Source of the DNA: Salinibacterium xinjiangense
GTDB lineage: Bacteria; Actinomycetota; Actinomycetes; Actinomycetales; Microbacteriaceae
NCBI RefSeq assembly: GCF_014645015.1
Contig: NZ_BMLC01000002.1
Coordinates: 1-64,000 of the forward strand
Direction of reading: 5' to 3'
DNA: 64,000 nt
Both the position numbers and the translations under genes were made by a program. Shown here piece by piece: positions 1 to 8,187 of this stretch (within the stretch, counting starts at the first letter, position 1; every line of letters starts with the position of its first letter). The notes below the pieces were generated by a model. The model was not told the DNA's origin. It was given only the letters and a program-made list of their open reading frames with translations, and did no database searches.

Positions 1-3
1 TGT

Positions 4-49
4 AAAATAGCCACCCCAGCTGTTGAAAAACAGCCAGGGTGGCTGTTTT
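4..49. terminator. Bidirectional rho-independent terminator-like hairpin
   Basis: Outer arms AAAATAGCCACCC (4-16) and GGGTGGCTGTTTT (37-49) pair almost fully, with an inner stem GCTGTT/AACAGC around a GAAA tetraloop (19-34). The A-rich left flank and T-run on the right make it usable in both directions. It probably ends a gene lying left of the window. Confidence 0.8.
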
Positions 50-60
50 GCGTTAAGCAC

Positions 61-480
61 CAGATGTAACGCCAGGGGCCAGCTGGTGGTGCGCACTGTC
101 AGGTCCAGCCTCACGTGGTGTGCCACGTCAGCAGTCCCAGCGGCGATCTTGGCGGTGTGGGCGCGCGACCCCACCGTCGTCTGGCCCGTGTCGCACTTGT
201 AGTGGGTTTCAACCCGGGCCGAATCAGCAGTTCCGTTGCTTCACCCGCGAGGGTGACTGGGTCAGGCGCTATTACTATGCCGCCGGGCCCGCCGTATAAC
301 GAATTTGCGCCTCGCTGGCCACGCGTCGATTCAGGAATGAACTCTGCATCACCCAAAGTAATCCGTGCTGCTGTTTGGCCCGCTGCCCTCTGGCGTAGTG
401 GCCCTTTGGCGCACTGCCTCTCGGGCGCACTGCCTCTCTGGCGCACTGCCTCTCTGGACCGCTGCGGCTAAGCTGCGAGA
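61..480. other. Intergenic region without a convincing gene
   Basis: About 420 bases between the first terminator and the GH114 gene. Open frames on both strands (for example 115-471 plus and 111-446 minus) have no RBS, no recognisable domain and lie across repeats, so I do not call them. Visible structure: a short dyad ACGTGG/CCACGT at 113-128 and three tandem 16-bp repeats at 410-457. It could be an eroded former gene, but I cannot assign one. Confidence 0.5.
410..457 (+). repeat. Three tandem 16-bp repeats
   Basis: Units at 410-425, 426-441 and 442-457 read CGCACTGCCTCTCTGG (first copy differs at two bases). A degenerate fourth copy with 11 of 16 matches precedes them at 394-409. They lie 24 bases upstream of the GTG start at 481. 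Confidence 0.85.
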
Positions 481-1341
481 GTGCGCGGATCTCGGCGGCT
501 GGTGTGGGCCGTTTGCTCGCTGGCCTCCCTGTCGCTCATAAGCTCAATAGTCGCCTGTTCGGCGGTCATCACAGAGCGGCCATCGTTTCCCCGCTCGACG
601 AGCGCGGCAGGTACGTTCCCCAGCGACCGGGTCTTCGACTATCAATTAGGCGGAGGTTACGAGCCGGCTGATGGTGTCGGCGGAGTCGCTCGAGACAGCA
701 CCGACTCAGCTGACCCCGACCGGTATTCGTTGTGCTACGTGAACGGCTTCCAAAGCCAGCCAGCGGAACGTGAATCCTGGCTCGCAGAACCTGACCTCGT
801 GTTGTTCGGCGGCGACGGCGGGCCCGTGATCGATGAGAACTGGCCGGATGAACTGATCCTCGATGCCTCCAGCGACCAGCTCCGCGCGCGTATCGCGGCC
901 CGTATCGGCGAGAGCATCACACACTGTGCCGAGGCCGGCTTTGACGCTGTGGAGATCGATAATCTCGACTCGTACACGCGCTCGGAGGGTCGACTTACCC
1001 AGGACGACGCGATCGCGCTTGCCCGCAAGTATGCGGTCATTGCGCATACCGCCGGATTGCTTATCGGCCAAAAGAATGCGGTTGAACTGGGCACGAGAGG
1101 CCGCGACGAGGTGGGGTTCGACTTCGCCGTCGCGGAGGAATGCCACCGCTACGACGAGTGTGGCGAGTACACCGAGGTGTACGGCGCCGCAATGATCGAC
1201 ATCGAATACACCGATAACCTGCGTGGCTCGTTTGCTGAGGTCTGCGACGACGCCCACACGCCGTTCTCTACGATTCTGCGCGACCGGGATCTCGTGGCCG
1301 CCGACCACGCTGGTCATGTCTTCGAGGCCTGCGCGCCCTGA
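481..1341 (+). CDS. GH114-family endo-alpha-1,4-polygalactosaminidase-like lipoprotein
   Basis: 286 aa with a GTG start. Residues 1-26 form a lipoprotein signal: basic N-terminus, hydrophobic core, then the lipobox VAC with Cys26. The mature part has the GH114 pattern: FDYQLGG near the start, LCYVNGF, DLVLFG, a central EIDNLDSYT block (acidic residues of the barrel), and VAEECHRYDECGEY near the C-terminus. Members of the family hydrolyse alpha-1,4-linked galactosaminogalactan or related polymers; here the enzyme would be tethered outside the membrane. It is alone, upstream of a PAP2 gene 85 bases away. Family call is confident; substrate is inferred from the family only. Confidence 0.82.
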   Translation: MRGSRRLVWAVCSLASLSLISSIVACSAVITERPSFPRSTSAAGTFPSDRVFDYQLGGGYEPADGVGGVARDSTDSADPDRYSLCYVNGFQSQPAERESWLAEPDLVLFGGDGGPVIDENWPDELILDASSDQLRARIAARIGESITHCAEAGFDAVEIDNLDSYTRSEGRLTQDDAIALARKYAVIAHTAGLLIGQKNAVELGTRGRDEVGFDFAVAEECHRYDECGEYTEVYGAAMIDIEYTDNLRGSFAEVCDDAHTPFSTILRDRDLVAADHAGHVFEACAP

Positions 1342-1426
1342 AATCATGTGTTCACGCGGCGGCGGGCGATGCCCGCAGAAGAACGCGACAGTGACAACCG
1401 GAGAAAACCACGCGTAGGATCGTGCG

Positions 1427-2077
1427 ATGACCGAGTCGACGTCGCCGGTGCGCAGGGCGACCAGGCCCAGGGTTGCCCGCGTCGTGGGACTCCTGGCCAT
1501 CCTGCTCTCCATCGCTGGCGGCGGGGTGATCTCCCTTCTGGGTAATGGGCCGCTTGCGGTCGATGTCGCATGGTTCACGTTCAGTAACCGCACTCTCTCG
1601 CAACCGATCCTGCAGGTGTCGCGTTTTCTCAACGACGCTGGGGCGCAGGTCGTCGTCGGAGTGGTGATGCCAATTGTCGCCGCAACGCTGTTCGGGCTCC
1701 GCGGTCGCGGTTGGGCTGCGGTCGCCGTGCTTCTCTGCGGTATCGCGAGTGCCCCGCTGGTCAACGCGATAAAGTCGGCGCTCGAACGGCCACGACCCGA
1801 TGACCAGCTGATTCCGGTGTCACTGAGCGCATACCCATCCGGGCATGTCGCCAACCTGGTCGCCGTGCTCGTGGTGCTGGCTCTCATTCTCGGGTGGCGC
1901 TGGTTTAGCGTGCTGACAGTTGTGCTCTCCGCCGCCATGGCGCTCAGCCGCACCTACCTCAACGTGCATTGGATCACCGACGACATCGGCGGACTGTTGC
2001 TCGGCGCCGGCCTCGCGCTCGTGGTCTGGGGCATGCTCGCCGATCGCCTTCGGGTCGAAAGGGTTCCCCACCGCTGA
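1427..2077 (+). CDS. PAP2-family membrane phosphatase
   Basis: 216 aa integral membrane protein with about six hydrophobic helices. The three PAP2 phosphatase signatures are present in order: KSALERPRP, PSGH and SRTYLNVHWITD, which supply the Lys/Arg phosphate-binding residues, the catalytic His pair and the Asp. Such enzymes dephosphorylate lipid phosphates (undecaprenyl pyrophosphate, phosphatidic acid) at the outer face of the membrane. Start ATG follows a weak RBS. It ends 69 bases before the amylosucrase GTG, on the same strand. The exact lipid substrate cannot be read from the sequence. Confidence 0.85.
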   Translation: MTESTSPVRRATRPRVARVVGLLAILLSIAGGGVISLLGNGPLAVDVAWFTFSNRTLSQPILQVSRFLNDAGAQVVVGVVMPIVAATLFGLRGRGWAAVAVLLCGIASAPLVNAIKSALERPRPDDQLIPVSLSAYPSGHVANLVAVLVVLALILGWRWFSVLTVVLSAAMALSRTYLNVHWITDDIGGLLLGAGLALVVWGMLADRLRVERVPHR

Positions 2078-2146
2078 TGCGCAAGACTGTCATTGCCCGC
2101 GAACACGCAGGCCGTATTTCATGAACGACGCGAGGAGACGACTTCT

Positions 2147-3988
2147 GTGGCCCTGACAGCCTCCGAACGGTCCACATTCGACCGGGCTTTCGAGCAGCAT
2201 TTCCCCCGATTGGAGCTGCTGTTCGAGCGACTGTACGGTGACGGGGCCGAGGCGCGAGGCATCCTCTCCGGCGTCGCTGACGACCTGCTGCGTTCGTTCA
2301 CAGAGCGCCCTGCCGACATGAAGGCACTCGACGCCACTCGCACCGCTGACCCGGAATGGTTCCGCTCGCAACGGATGCTCGGGGCCGTCTGCTACGTCGA
2401 CCTGTATGCCATCGACCTCGCCGGGCTCAGAGATCGCATCCCGTATTTCAAGGAACTGGGGCTCACGTATCTGCACCTCATGCCGCTGTTCCGCGCACCG
2501 GCCGGCAATTCGGATGGCGGATACGCCGTCTCCAGCTATCGCGACGTGCGCGCCACCCTTGGAACCATGACCGACCTCGCCGCCCTCAGTCGTGAGCTTC
2601 GCGCCGCGGGGATCTCCCTGGTTGTGGACTTCATCTTCAACCACACCTCGGATGAACACGACTGGGCGGTGCGCGCGCGGAATGGCGAGCCCGGCTTCGA
2701 GGACTACTACTGGATCTTCCCTGATCGCATGATGCCGGATGCCTTCGAGCAGAGCACGCGCGAGGTCTTTCCTGACGACCACCCCGGATCATTCGTCCCG
2801 TTGCCGGACGGCAGGTGGGTGTGGGCGACCTTCCACAGCTTCCAGTGGGACCTCAACTACACGAATCCCGCTGTGTTCCGAGCCATGCTCGGAGAGATGC
2901 TGTTCCTCGCGAACCAGGGCATCGAAATCCTGCGAATGGATGCCGTCGCCTTCATCTGGAAGCAGCTGGGTACCGCATGCGAGAGCCTTCCCGAGGCGCA
3001 TATGCTGCTTCAGGCATTCAATGCGGCGTGCAGCATCGGGGCCCCGTCTCTGCTCTTCAAATCGGAGGCGATCGTGCACCCGGATGAGGTCATCGAATAC
3101 ATCGACCCCGACGAGTGCCAGCTCAGTTACAACCCGCTGCAGATGGCGTTGATCTGGAGTTCGCTTGCGACTCGCGATGTCGGCCTTCTCAGCCAGGCGC
3201 TCGCGGGGCGAAACGATCTGCCGGTGGGAACAAGTTGGGTGAACTACGTGCGCAGCCACGACGACATCGGCTGGACCTTCGCTGACGAGGATGCCGCGAA
3301 ACTGGGGATAGACGGACTCGAACACCGTCGCTTCCTCAACGCGTTCTACGTGGATCGGTTTCCCGGAAGTTTCGCACGCGGCGTGCCCTTCCAGGAGAAC
3401 CCGAGAACAGGAGATGCCCGGGTATCCGGAACTACAGCGTCGCTGGCGGGAATCGAGGCGAGGGACCCAGAGGGGGTTGGCCGGGTGCTGCTCGCACACT
3501 CCATCGTGCTGAGCACCGGGGGTATCCCGCTGCTGTACCTCGGCGACGAGGTGGGCCAGTTGAACGACTACGGCTACATCGATGATCCGGGTAAAGCCGG
3601 TGACAGCCGATGGTCGGGGCGTCCTCCGTATCCGTCACCGGCATATTCTGAGCGCGACGATCCGGCAACGACAGCCGGCAGGATCTTCGCCGGGCTGCGG
3701 ACACTCATCGGAGTCCGCAAGCAGACAGCCGAGTTCGCGGCGGGGGCGCTCGAGGTCTTCGATACGTGGCATCCATCGGTGCTCGGCTACCAGCGGTTCG
3801 CGGCAGACGGCAGCCGGGTTCTCGTGTTCGCGAACTTCGCAGATGTTGTATCCATAGTGGATGCTGCCCGCTTCGCCGCCGTCGCGCCGCAGTGCACCGA
3901 CCTCGTATCCGGTGCCTTGGTAGACCTGACGGATGGGCTGATCCTCACACCGCACGAGTTTTTCTGGTTGCGCGAGACAGATCGCTGA
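2147..3988 (+). CDS. ams: Amylosucrase (GH13 subfamily 4)
   Basis: 613 aa from a GTG at 2147, chosen because GAGGAG sits nine bases upstream; an upstream in-frame TTG at 2093 has no RBS. The helical N-terminal domain (about residues 1-75) typical of amylosucrases precedes the GH13 barrel. Catalytic residues are Asp265 (RMDAVAF), Glu307 (KSEAI) and Asp372 (SHDDIGW). Their spacing (42 and 65) is the same as in Neisseria polysaccharea amylosucrase (D286, E328, D393). The enzyme transfers glucose from sucrose onto alpha-1,4-glucan, releasing fructose. Trehalose synthase-like and sucrose hydrolase proteins are relatives, but the N-terminal domain and DYGYIDDPGKAGDSRW segment favour amylosucrase. 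No sucrose transporter is adjacent. Confidence 0.85.
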   Translation: MALTASERSTFDRAFEQHFPRLELLFERLYGDGAEARGILSGVADDLLRSFTERPADMKALDATRTADPEWFRSQRMLGAVCYVDLYAIDLAGLRDRIPYFKELGLTYLHLMPLFRAPAGNSDGGYAVSSYRDVRATLGTMTDLAALSRELRAAGISLVVDFIFNHTSDEHDWAVRARNGEPGFEDYYWIFPDRMMPDAFEQSTREVFPDDHPGSFVPLPDGRWVWATFHSFQWDLNYTNPAVFRAMLGEMLFLANQGIEILRMDAVAFIWKQLGTACESLPEAHMLLQAFNAACSIGAPSLLFKSEAIVHPDEVIEYIDPDECQLSYNPLQMALIWSSLATRDVGLLSQALAGRNDLPVGTSWVNYVRSHDDIGWTFADEDAAKLGIDGLEHRRFLNAFYVDRFPGSFARGVPFQENPRTGDARVSGTTASLAGIEARDPEGVGRVLLAHSIVLSTGGIPLLYLGDEVGQLNDYGYIDDPGKAGDSRWSGRPPYPSPAYSERDDPATTAGRIFAGLRTLIGVRKQTAEFAAGALEVFDTWHPSVLGYQRFAADGSRVLVFANFADVVSIVDAARFAAVAPQCTDLVSGALVDLTDGLILTPHEFFWLRETDR

Positions 3989-4007
3989 GATCGTCGCGCT
4001 GTAGGCG

Positions 4008-4811
4008 CTACGTCTGGATCAGCGACGAAGCATGATCCGGTACGTAGCGGTGCAGTTCTTTAACCGGCCGGTCGTATTTGTCTGCCCGCGGACGATTCGG
4101 GATCTTGACCTTCGCGGGGTGGAGTGGTTTATAGGGAACCTGGGAGAGGAGGTGCTTGATGGTGTTGATGCGTGCGGCGCGTTTATCATCGCTCTCGATG
4201 GTCCACCACGGCGCCTTGTCGGTGTCGGTGCGTTCAAACATTTCGTCTTTTGCTCGTGAGTAGTCCTCCCATTTGGTGATGGAGGCGAGATCGGTTTCCG
4301 ACAGCTTCCAGCGTCGCAACGGATCTTTTTTCCGGGATCGGAATCGCTTCTCCTGTTCGCGGTCTGAGACTGAATACCAGTATTTGATGAAGATGATCCC
4401 ATCGTCGACGAGAAGTCGTTCCAGCACCGGAGTCTGCTGGAGAAACAGCTCATGCTGCTGAGGGGTGCAGAACTCCATGACCTTCTCGACCCCGGCCCGG
4501 TTGTACCAGGACCGATCCATGAGCACGATCTCGCCAGCAGTGGGGAGATGCTCGATGTACCTCTGGTAATACCACTGGCCCTTCTCCCTCTGGTCGGGTT
4601 GGGGCAGGGCGACGACTCGAGCAGACCGAGGATTGAGATATTGCATAACGCGTTTGATCGAGCCGCCTTTGCCGGCCGCATCCCGACCTTCGAAAATCAC
4701 CAGGACTCTGGCCCCGGTCTCGATGACCCAGCGTTGCATGTTCACGAGTTCGGACTGCAGTCGAACGAGTTCCTGCTCGTAAGCTCCCTTGGACATTCTT
4801 GCGGTGAACAT
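4008..4811 (-). CDS. ppk2: Polyphosphate kinase 2 (PPK2 family)
   Basis: 267 aa. P-loop FEGRDAAGKGG at residues 40-50, Walker B-like VLMDRSWYNRAGVE about 50 residues later, and the lid-type RFRSRKKDPLRRWKLSETD stretch identify a single-domain PPK2. It moves phosphate between polyphosphate and nucleoside diphosphates. Sequence features (WVIETGARVLVIFEGRD, YYQRYIEHLPTAGEIV) fit class I, which mainly makes ATP/GTP from NDPs, but the class cannot be fixed without a tree. Convergent with amylosucrase (19 bases apart) and divergent from the DUF1206 gene. Confidence 0.88.
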   Translation of the reverse strand: MFTARMSKGAYEQELVRLQSELVNMQRWVIETGARVLVIFEGRDAAGKGGSIKRVMQYLNPRSARVVALPQPDQREKGQWYYQRYIEHLPTAGEIVLMDRSWYNRAGVEKVMEFCTPQQHELFLQQTPVLERLLVDDGIIFIKYWYSVSDREQEKRFRSRKKDPLRRWKLSETDLASITKWEDYSRAKDEMFERTDTDKAPWWTIESDDKRAARINTIKHLLSQVPYKPLHPAKVKIPNRPRADKYDRPVKELHRYVPDHASSLIQT

Positions 4812-4887
4812 GGCGTGAGTCTAAGACCGGGCGCGCGGGATCGAGAGGGATTGACAGCGGGAAGGGGCAGGAAGCTACGCTGCGACC

Positions 4888-5697
4888 ATGAGTTCACCCG
4901 TAGAGAGCGCAGCGCGAGCCGCCCAGGATTCGGTCGCGTTCAGGGCTTTGGCGAGGCTCGGGTTCGCGGTCAACGGTCTGATGCACATTATCATCGGTGT
5001 CATCGCGATCGGAGTGGCCAGCGGTGCCGGTGGCAGCGCAGACCAGTCGGGAGCGCTCGGGCAGATCGCCGGCACTCCAGGCGGCACGGTCATCCTGTGG
5101 GTGACGGCTGTCGGCCTGGCAGCGCTGGGCATCTGGCTCATCGTCAGTGCAGTCCGCTACCCGAGCCGCAACAAGAAGAAGAAAGCCTCAGAGCTCGTCA
5201 CCGGCCTGGCGAAGGGTGTCGCCTACCTCGCGATCGGCGGCGCAGCCGTGACGTTCGCGAGCGGTGGGTCCACCGATGGCGAGAGTGCAATCGACACGCT
5301 GAGCGCTGCACTCATCGCAGCGCCGGGCGGAATCATCGTGTTGTGGGCGTTAGCACTGACGGTCGTTGGGATCGGCGGGTTCTTCATCGTCACTGGTGCA
5401 CGCCGGCGCTTCATCGATGACATCACGCTGCCCGCCGGAAAGCCGGGCAGATCGATCATCCTGCTCGGCGTCATCGGATATGTCGCGAAGGGAATCGCGC
5501 TCGCGTTCACCGGTGTGCTGCTTTCGATTGCCGCCGCGACGGCGGATCCCAGCCAGGCCGCGGGGCTGGACGGCTCGCTCAAAGCTCTCGCTGGGCTGCC
5601 GCTCGGCCGGGTCATCCTCATCCTCATCGGGCTCGGTTTCGTGGCCTATGGAATCTACTGCTTCGTGCTGGCACGGATCGCACGGCTGCGGGGCTGA
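4888..5697 (+). CDS. DUF1206 family membrane protein
   Basis: 269 aa, six predicted transmembrane helices arranged as three two-helix repeats, each starting with an ARLGFAVNGLMHIIIGV / AKGVAYLAIGGAAV / YVAKGIALAFTGVLL type sequence. This triple repeat is the DUF1206 pattern common in actinobacteria. A basic loop RNKKKKASE separates the first two repeats. Function is unknown. It is transcribed divergently from ppk2 across a 76-base gap, so the two may share control elements. Confidence 0.8.
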   Translation: MSSPVESAARAAQDSVAFRALARLGFAVNGLMHIIIGVIAIGVASGAGGSADQSGALGQIAGTPGGTVILWVTAVGLAALGIWLIVSAVRYPSRNKKKKASELVTGLAKGVAYLAIGGAAVTFASGGSTDGESAIDTLSAALIAAPGGIIVLWALALTVVGIGGFFIVTGARRRFIDDITLPAGKPGRSIILLGVIGYVAKGIALAFTGVLLSIAAATADPSQAAGLDGSLKALAGLPLGRVILILIGLGFVAYGIYCFVLARIARLRG

Positions 5698-6181
5698 GGC
5701 TTTCGGTAGTGACGCGGCGTGACGGATGCGCTTCGGCCGGGCTTCGGGATCGACGCGCTCGCTGCGGCGATTACCTCGAAATTGCTGCCCGCCGGCCAGA
5801 CCGCTTCAGGATTGCCGTCGACAGGAAGGCCCAGGCTGGTCGCTGGCGAGACACTCCGCAGGATCCACATCGCTCAGCATCGGAATCGTCCGGAGTGTCC
5901 CGCCCACCGTGTACTCGCAGCAGCTGGAGCATCTCGCAGTAACGCTCTGGGGTGCTCTTCAGGATGCCAGCACCGCCCCGTTCTGGTTCGACTCCCCCGG
6001 TCGCTCGAGAGTTTCGCCGCGCTGATGGCCGCGCACCCGACGCAATCTTCTATGAGGGCGACGAAATGCCGGTGAGGCAGCTGATGCGCCGAGCGGCGCG
6101 GCATCATCGATTCGTCCCGGGGGTTCCACGACTCATAAATGCTGTGCTCGGTCGGCGCGGCGTGCGCCCTACGCTTAAGCG
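5698..6181 (+). other. Gene-poor stretch, possible decayed coding remnant
   Basis: No intact gene is convincing in these 484 bases. Two plus-strand frames hold protein-like segments in succession: QLEHLAVTLWGALQDASTAPFWFDSPGR (around 5915-6000, broken here) and, in a different frame, DAIFYEGDEMPVRQLMRR (around 6040-6090). The change of frame without a start or RBS suggests a frameshifted remnant, but I do not recognise the parent family. Confidence 0.35.
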
Positions 6182-6982
6182 GTGCCCCATGACGAACTCC
6201 TGACCATCGCCAGCACTATCGCCCTCAGGGCCGGTGAACTCGCGAAGAAGCGCCGGACCGAAGGCATCGAGGTCGCCGCAACGAAGTCGTCGCCGGTGGA
6301 TATCGTCACCGAAGCGGACCGTGAGACCGAGGCACTCATCCGCTCCCTGCTGATGGATGCCCGCCCCGACGACGGATTCTTCGGCGAGGAGAGCGGCGCC
6401 GATCCCGGCTCGAGCGGTCTCACCTGGATCGTCGACCCCATCGACGGCACCGTCAACTACCTGTACGGCATTCCCCACTATGCGGTGAGCATCGCGGTGG
6501 TGGAGGGTGAACCCGACCCGCTGACGTGGTCGGCGCTCGCCGGCGTCGTCATCAACCCGGTGACGACTGAGCTGTTCACCGCGACGCTGGGCGGGGGAGC
6601 CGCACTCGGTGGAGCTGCAATCCATGTCGCCGAGTCCGTGGATCTCTCGCAGGCGCTCGTGGCCACGGGATTCTCCTACGACTCCGCGACCCGGGCCGAG
6701 CAGGGTGCTGTCATCGCGGGGCTGCTGTCGATGGTTCGCGACATCCGTCGGATGGGTACGGCGTCGCTCGACATCTGTTTTGTGGCATCCGGTCGCACCA
6801 ATGCCTACTTCGAACGCGGCCTGAGCCCATGGGATCACGCAGCCGGTACCCTCATCGCGCGCGAGGCGGGCGCGACAGTCGCGGGGCTGGATGGTGGGGC
6901 GCCCAGCCGGGATTTCATTCTCGCGGCGCACCCTGCCGTCGCCCTGGAGCTTGAAAGAGCGATCAGGGCCCTGGCCCTGTGA
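6182..6982 (+). CDS. Inositol monophosphatase family protein
   Basis: 266 aa from a GTG at 6182. Metal-binding motifs of the superfamily are present: the GEESG motif (Glu pair, about residue 64-68), WIVDPIDGTVNYLYG (DPIDGT, about residues 83-96) and LSPWDHAAG (WDxAAG, about residues 217-225). These bind the Mg ions that hydrolyse a sugar or inositol phosphate. In actinobacteria such proteins serve as inositol-1-phosphatase or histidinol-phosphatase; nothing nearby separates these options. It is followed by 139 bases and then the M23 peptidase gene. Confidence 0.87.
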   Translation: MPHDELLTIASTIALRAGELAKKRRTEGIEVAATKSSPVDIVTEADRETEALIRSLLMDARPDDGFFGEESGADPGSSGLTWIVDPIDGTVNYLYGIPHYAVSIAVVEGEPDPLTWSALAGVVINPVTTELFTATLGGGAALGGAAIHVAESVDLSQALVATGFSYDSATRAEQGAVIAGLLSMVRDIRRMGTASLDICFVASGRTNAYFERGLSPWDHAAGTLIAREAGATVAGLDGGAPSRDFILAAHPAVALELERAIRALAL

Positions 6983-7121
6983 CCCGCTCGGGGGTTCGCG
7001 CCGACCCCCGGCAGCCGGTAACCTTTACCTACCCGTTACATTTCGCACCGCCAGGTGCGTGATCCATTACCCGAAGATTCACTCTGCGCTGCGCGCATTC
7101 GTGATCTCTGAGGAGCGAGCT

Positions 7122-8171
7122 ATGACACCGAGCGACAGGCCGGATTCCGTCCTGTCCGCGGTGCCCCATGTTCACGGGGTCGGCGGCGGCGGGCAACTGC
7201 CACCACTCACGCGCCGCGAGTCCCGGGCACGGGAAGCCGCTCTTGTGCCATCCGCAGAGGTGCCATCTACCGCGGCACCAGCTGCCGCGGTGCGGCAGGT
7301 TTCGTTCCCTGACCCCGATGCCATCTCTGCGGCAGCCCCGCTCACCCGGCTAGAGCCTCCCGCTGACGTCGTCGCAGCCATCTGGCCTCGTGCGGTGCCC
7401 GTGCCGAGGAAGACGTTCGCGGATCGCCGGGCATCGAAGCGTGCCGAGCGAGCCGTGCGGTCGGCGACGGCTCGCCCCCGGCACACGTCGAGCCTCGGCT
7501 CGAAACTGGTTTCACTCAGCGCCCTCGTCATTGCGGGTGCGCTGCTGGTTGGCTCATCCCTCCCCATCAATGTGCTCACCACCGCTTCGATCGCAACTGC
7601 TGCCAACACCGCCGCGTCGTCAGGTGTCATCGCAGGCCAGACCCTGCAGGTGTCGGCTGACGCCATCGAGAGCGCCCCCGTGCGCGACAACTTCGACGTG
7701 GTGTCACCCGCCGAGGTGCTGGCATTGAAGTTCGCCGGGGTCGACTATGCCTACACGCTGACGAGCGGTGCCGTGCGTTGGCCGCTCTCGTCGGCGATAC
7801 CGATCACCGACGGGTTCGGTCCGCGCTCTGGCGGGTTCCACAAGGGCGTCGACTTCGTGCCCGGCGAAGGCTCGCCCATCTACGCGATTGCGGATGGTGT
7901 CGTCGTGTCAGCGGGCTACGACACCTCGGGCTACGGCAACCATGTCGTCATCCAGCACAATCTCGGCGGCATCAGCGTGAAGAGCAACTCGGCCCACATG
8001 ATCATGGACTCCAGTCCGATCGTGGCCGGACAGCAGATCAAGGTCGGCGACTACCTGGGTCTCGTCGGGGACACCGGCATCTCCTACGGCGCTCATCTCC
8101 ACTTCGAGATCTACGTGGATGATGAGGCTGTGGATCCGTATTCCTGGCTGTCCGCCAACGCGTCCGACTAG
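7122..8171 (+). CDS. Secreted or membrane-anchored M23 peptidoglycan peptidase
   Basis: 349 aa. Start ATG 7122 follows GAGGAG by six bases; the longer frame upstream has no RBS. A long Pro/Ala/Arg-rich cytoplasmic part (about 1-128) is followed by one hydrophobic helix near residues 130-152, so the C-terminal domain lies outside. The LytM/M23 fold carries GGFHKGVDF with His240 and Asp244, and HLHFE with His325 and His327, the zinc ligands of an active endopeptidase. It would cut peptide cross-links of the wall. The leader contains GTAAC (7018-7022) and GTTAC (7033-7037) as inverted pentamers, a possible regulator site, weakly supported. Confidence 0.87.
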   Translation: MTPSDRPDSVLSAVPHVHGVGGGGQLPPLTRRESRAREAALVPSAEVPSTAAPAAAVRQVSFPDPDAISAAAPLTRLEPPADVVAAIWPRAVPVPRKTFADRRASKRAERAVRSATARPRHTSSLGSKLVSLSALVIAGALLVGSSLPINVLTTASIATAANTAASSGVIAGQTLQVSADAIESAPVRDNFDVVSPAEVLALKFAGVDYAYTLTSGAVRWPLSSAIPITDGFGPRSGGFHKGVDFVPGEGSPIYAIADGVVVSAGYDTSGYGNHVVIQHNLGGISVKSNSAHMIMDSSPIVAGQQIKVGDYLGLVGDTGISYGAHLHFEIYVDDEAVDPYSWLSANASD

Positions 8172-8187
8172 GAAGCCACCTTCCCGG

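Noticed and set aside
115-471. 118-codon plus-strand ORF before GH114
   Set aside because: No RBS, runs through the 16-bp tandem repeats, and composition is not protein-like.
706-1953. Long minus-strand ORF (415 codons) opposite GH114 and PAP2 genes
   Set aside because: It covers parts of two well-supported plus-strand genes, has no domain pattern and reflects high-GC antisense openness.
6983-7121. Riboswitch (c-di-AMP type) upstream of the M23 peptidase
   Set aside because: Such riboswitches occur before actinobacterial wall hydrolases, but I could not find the conserved core in this 139-base leader.
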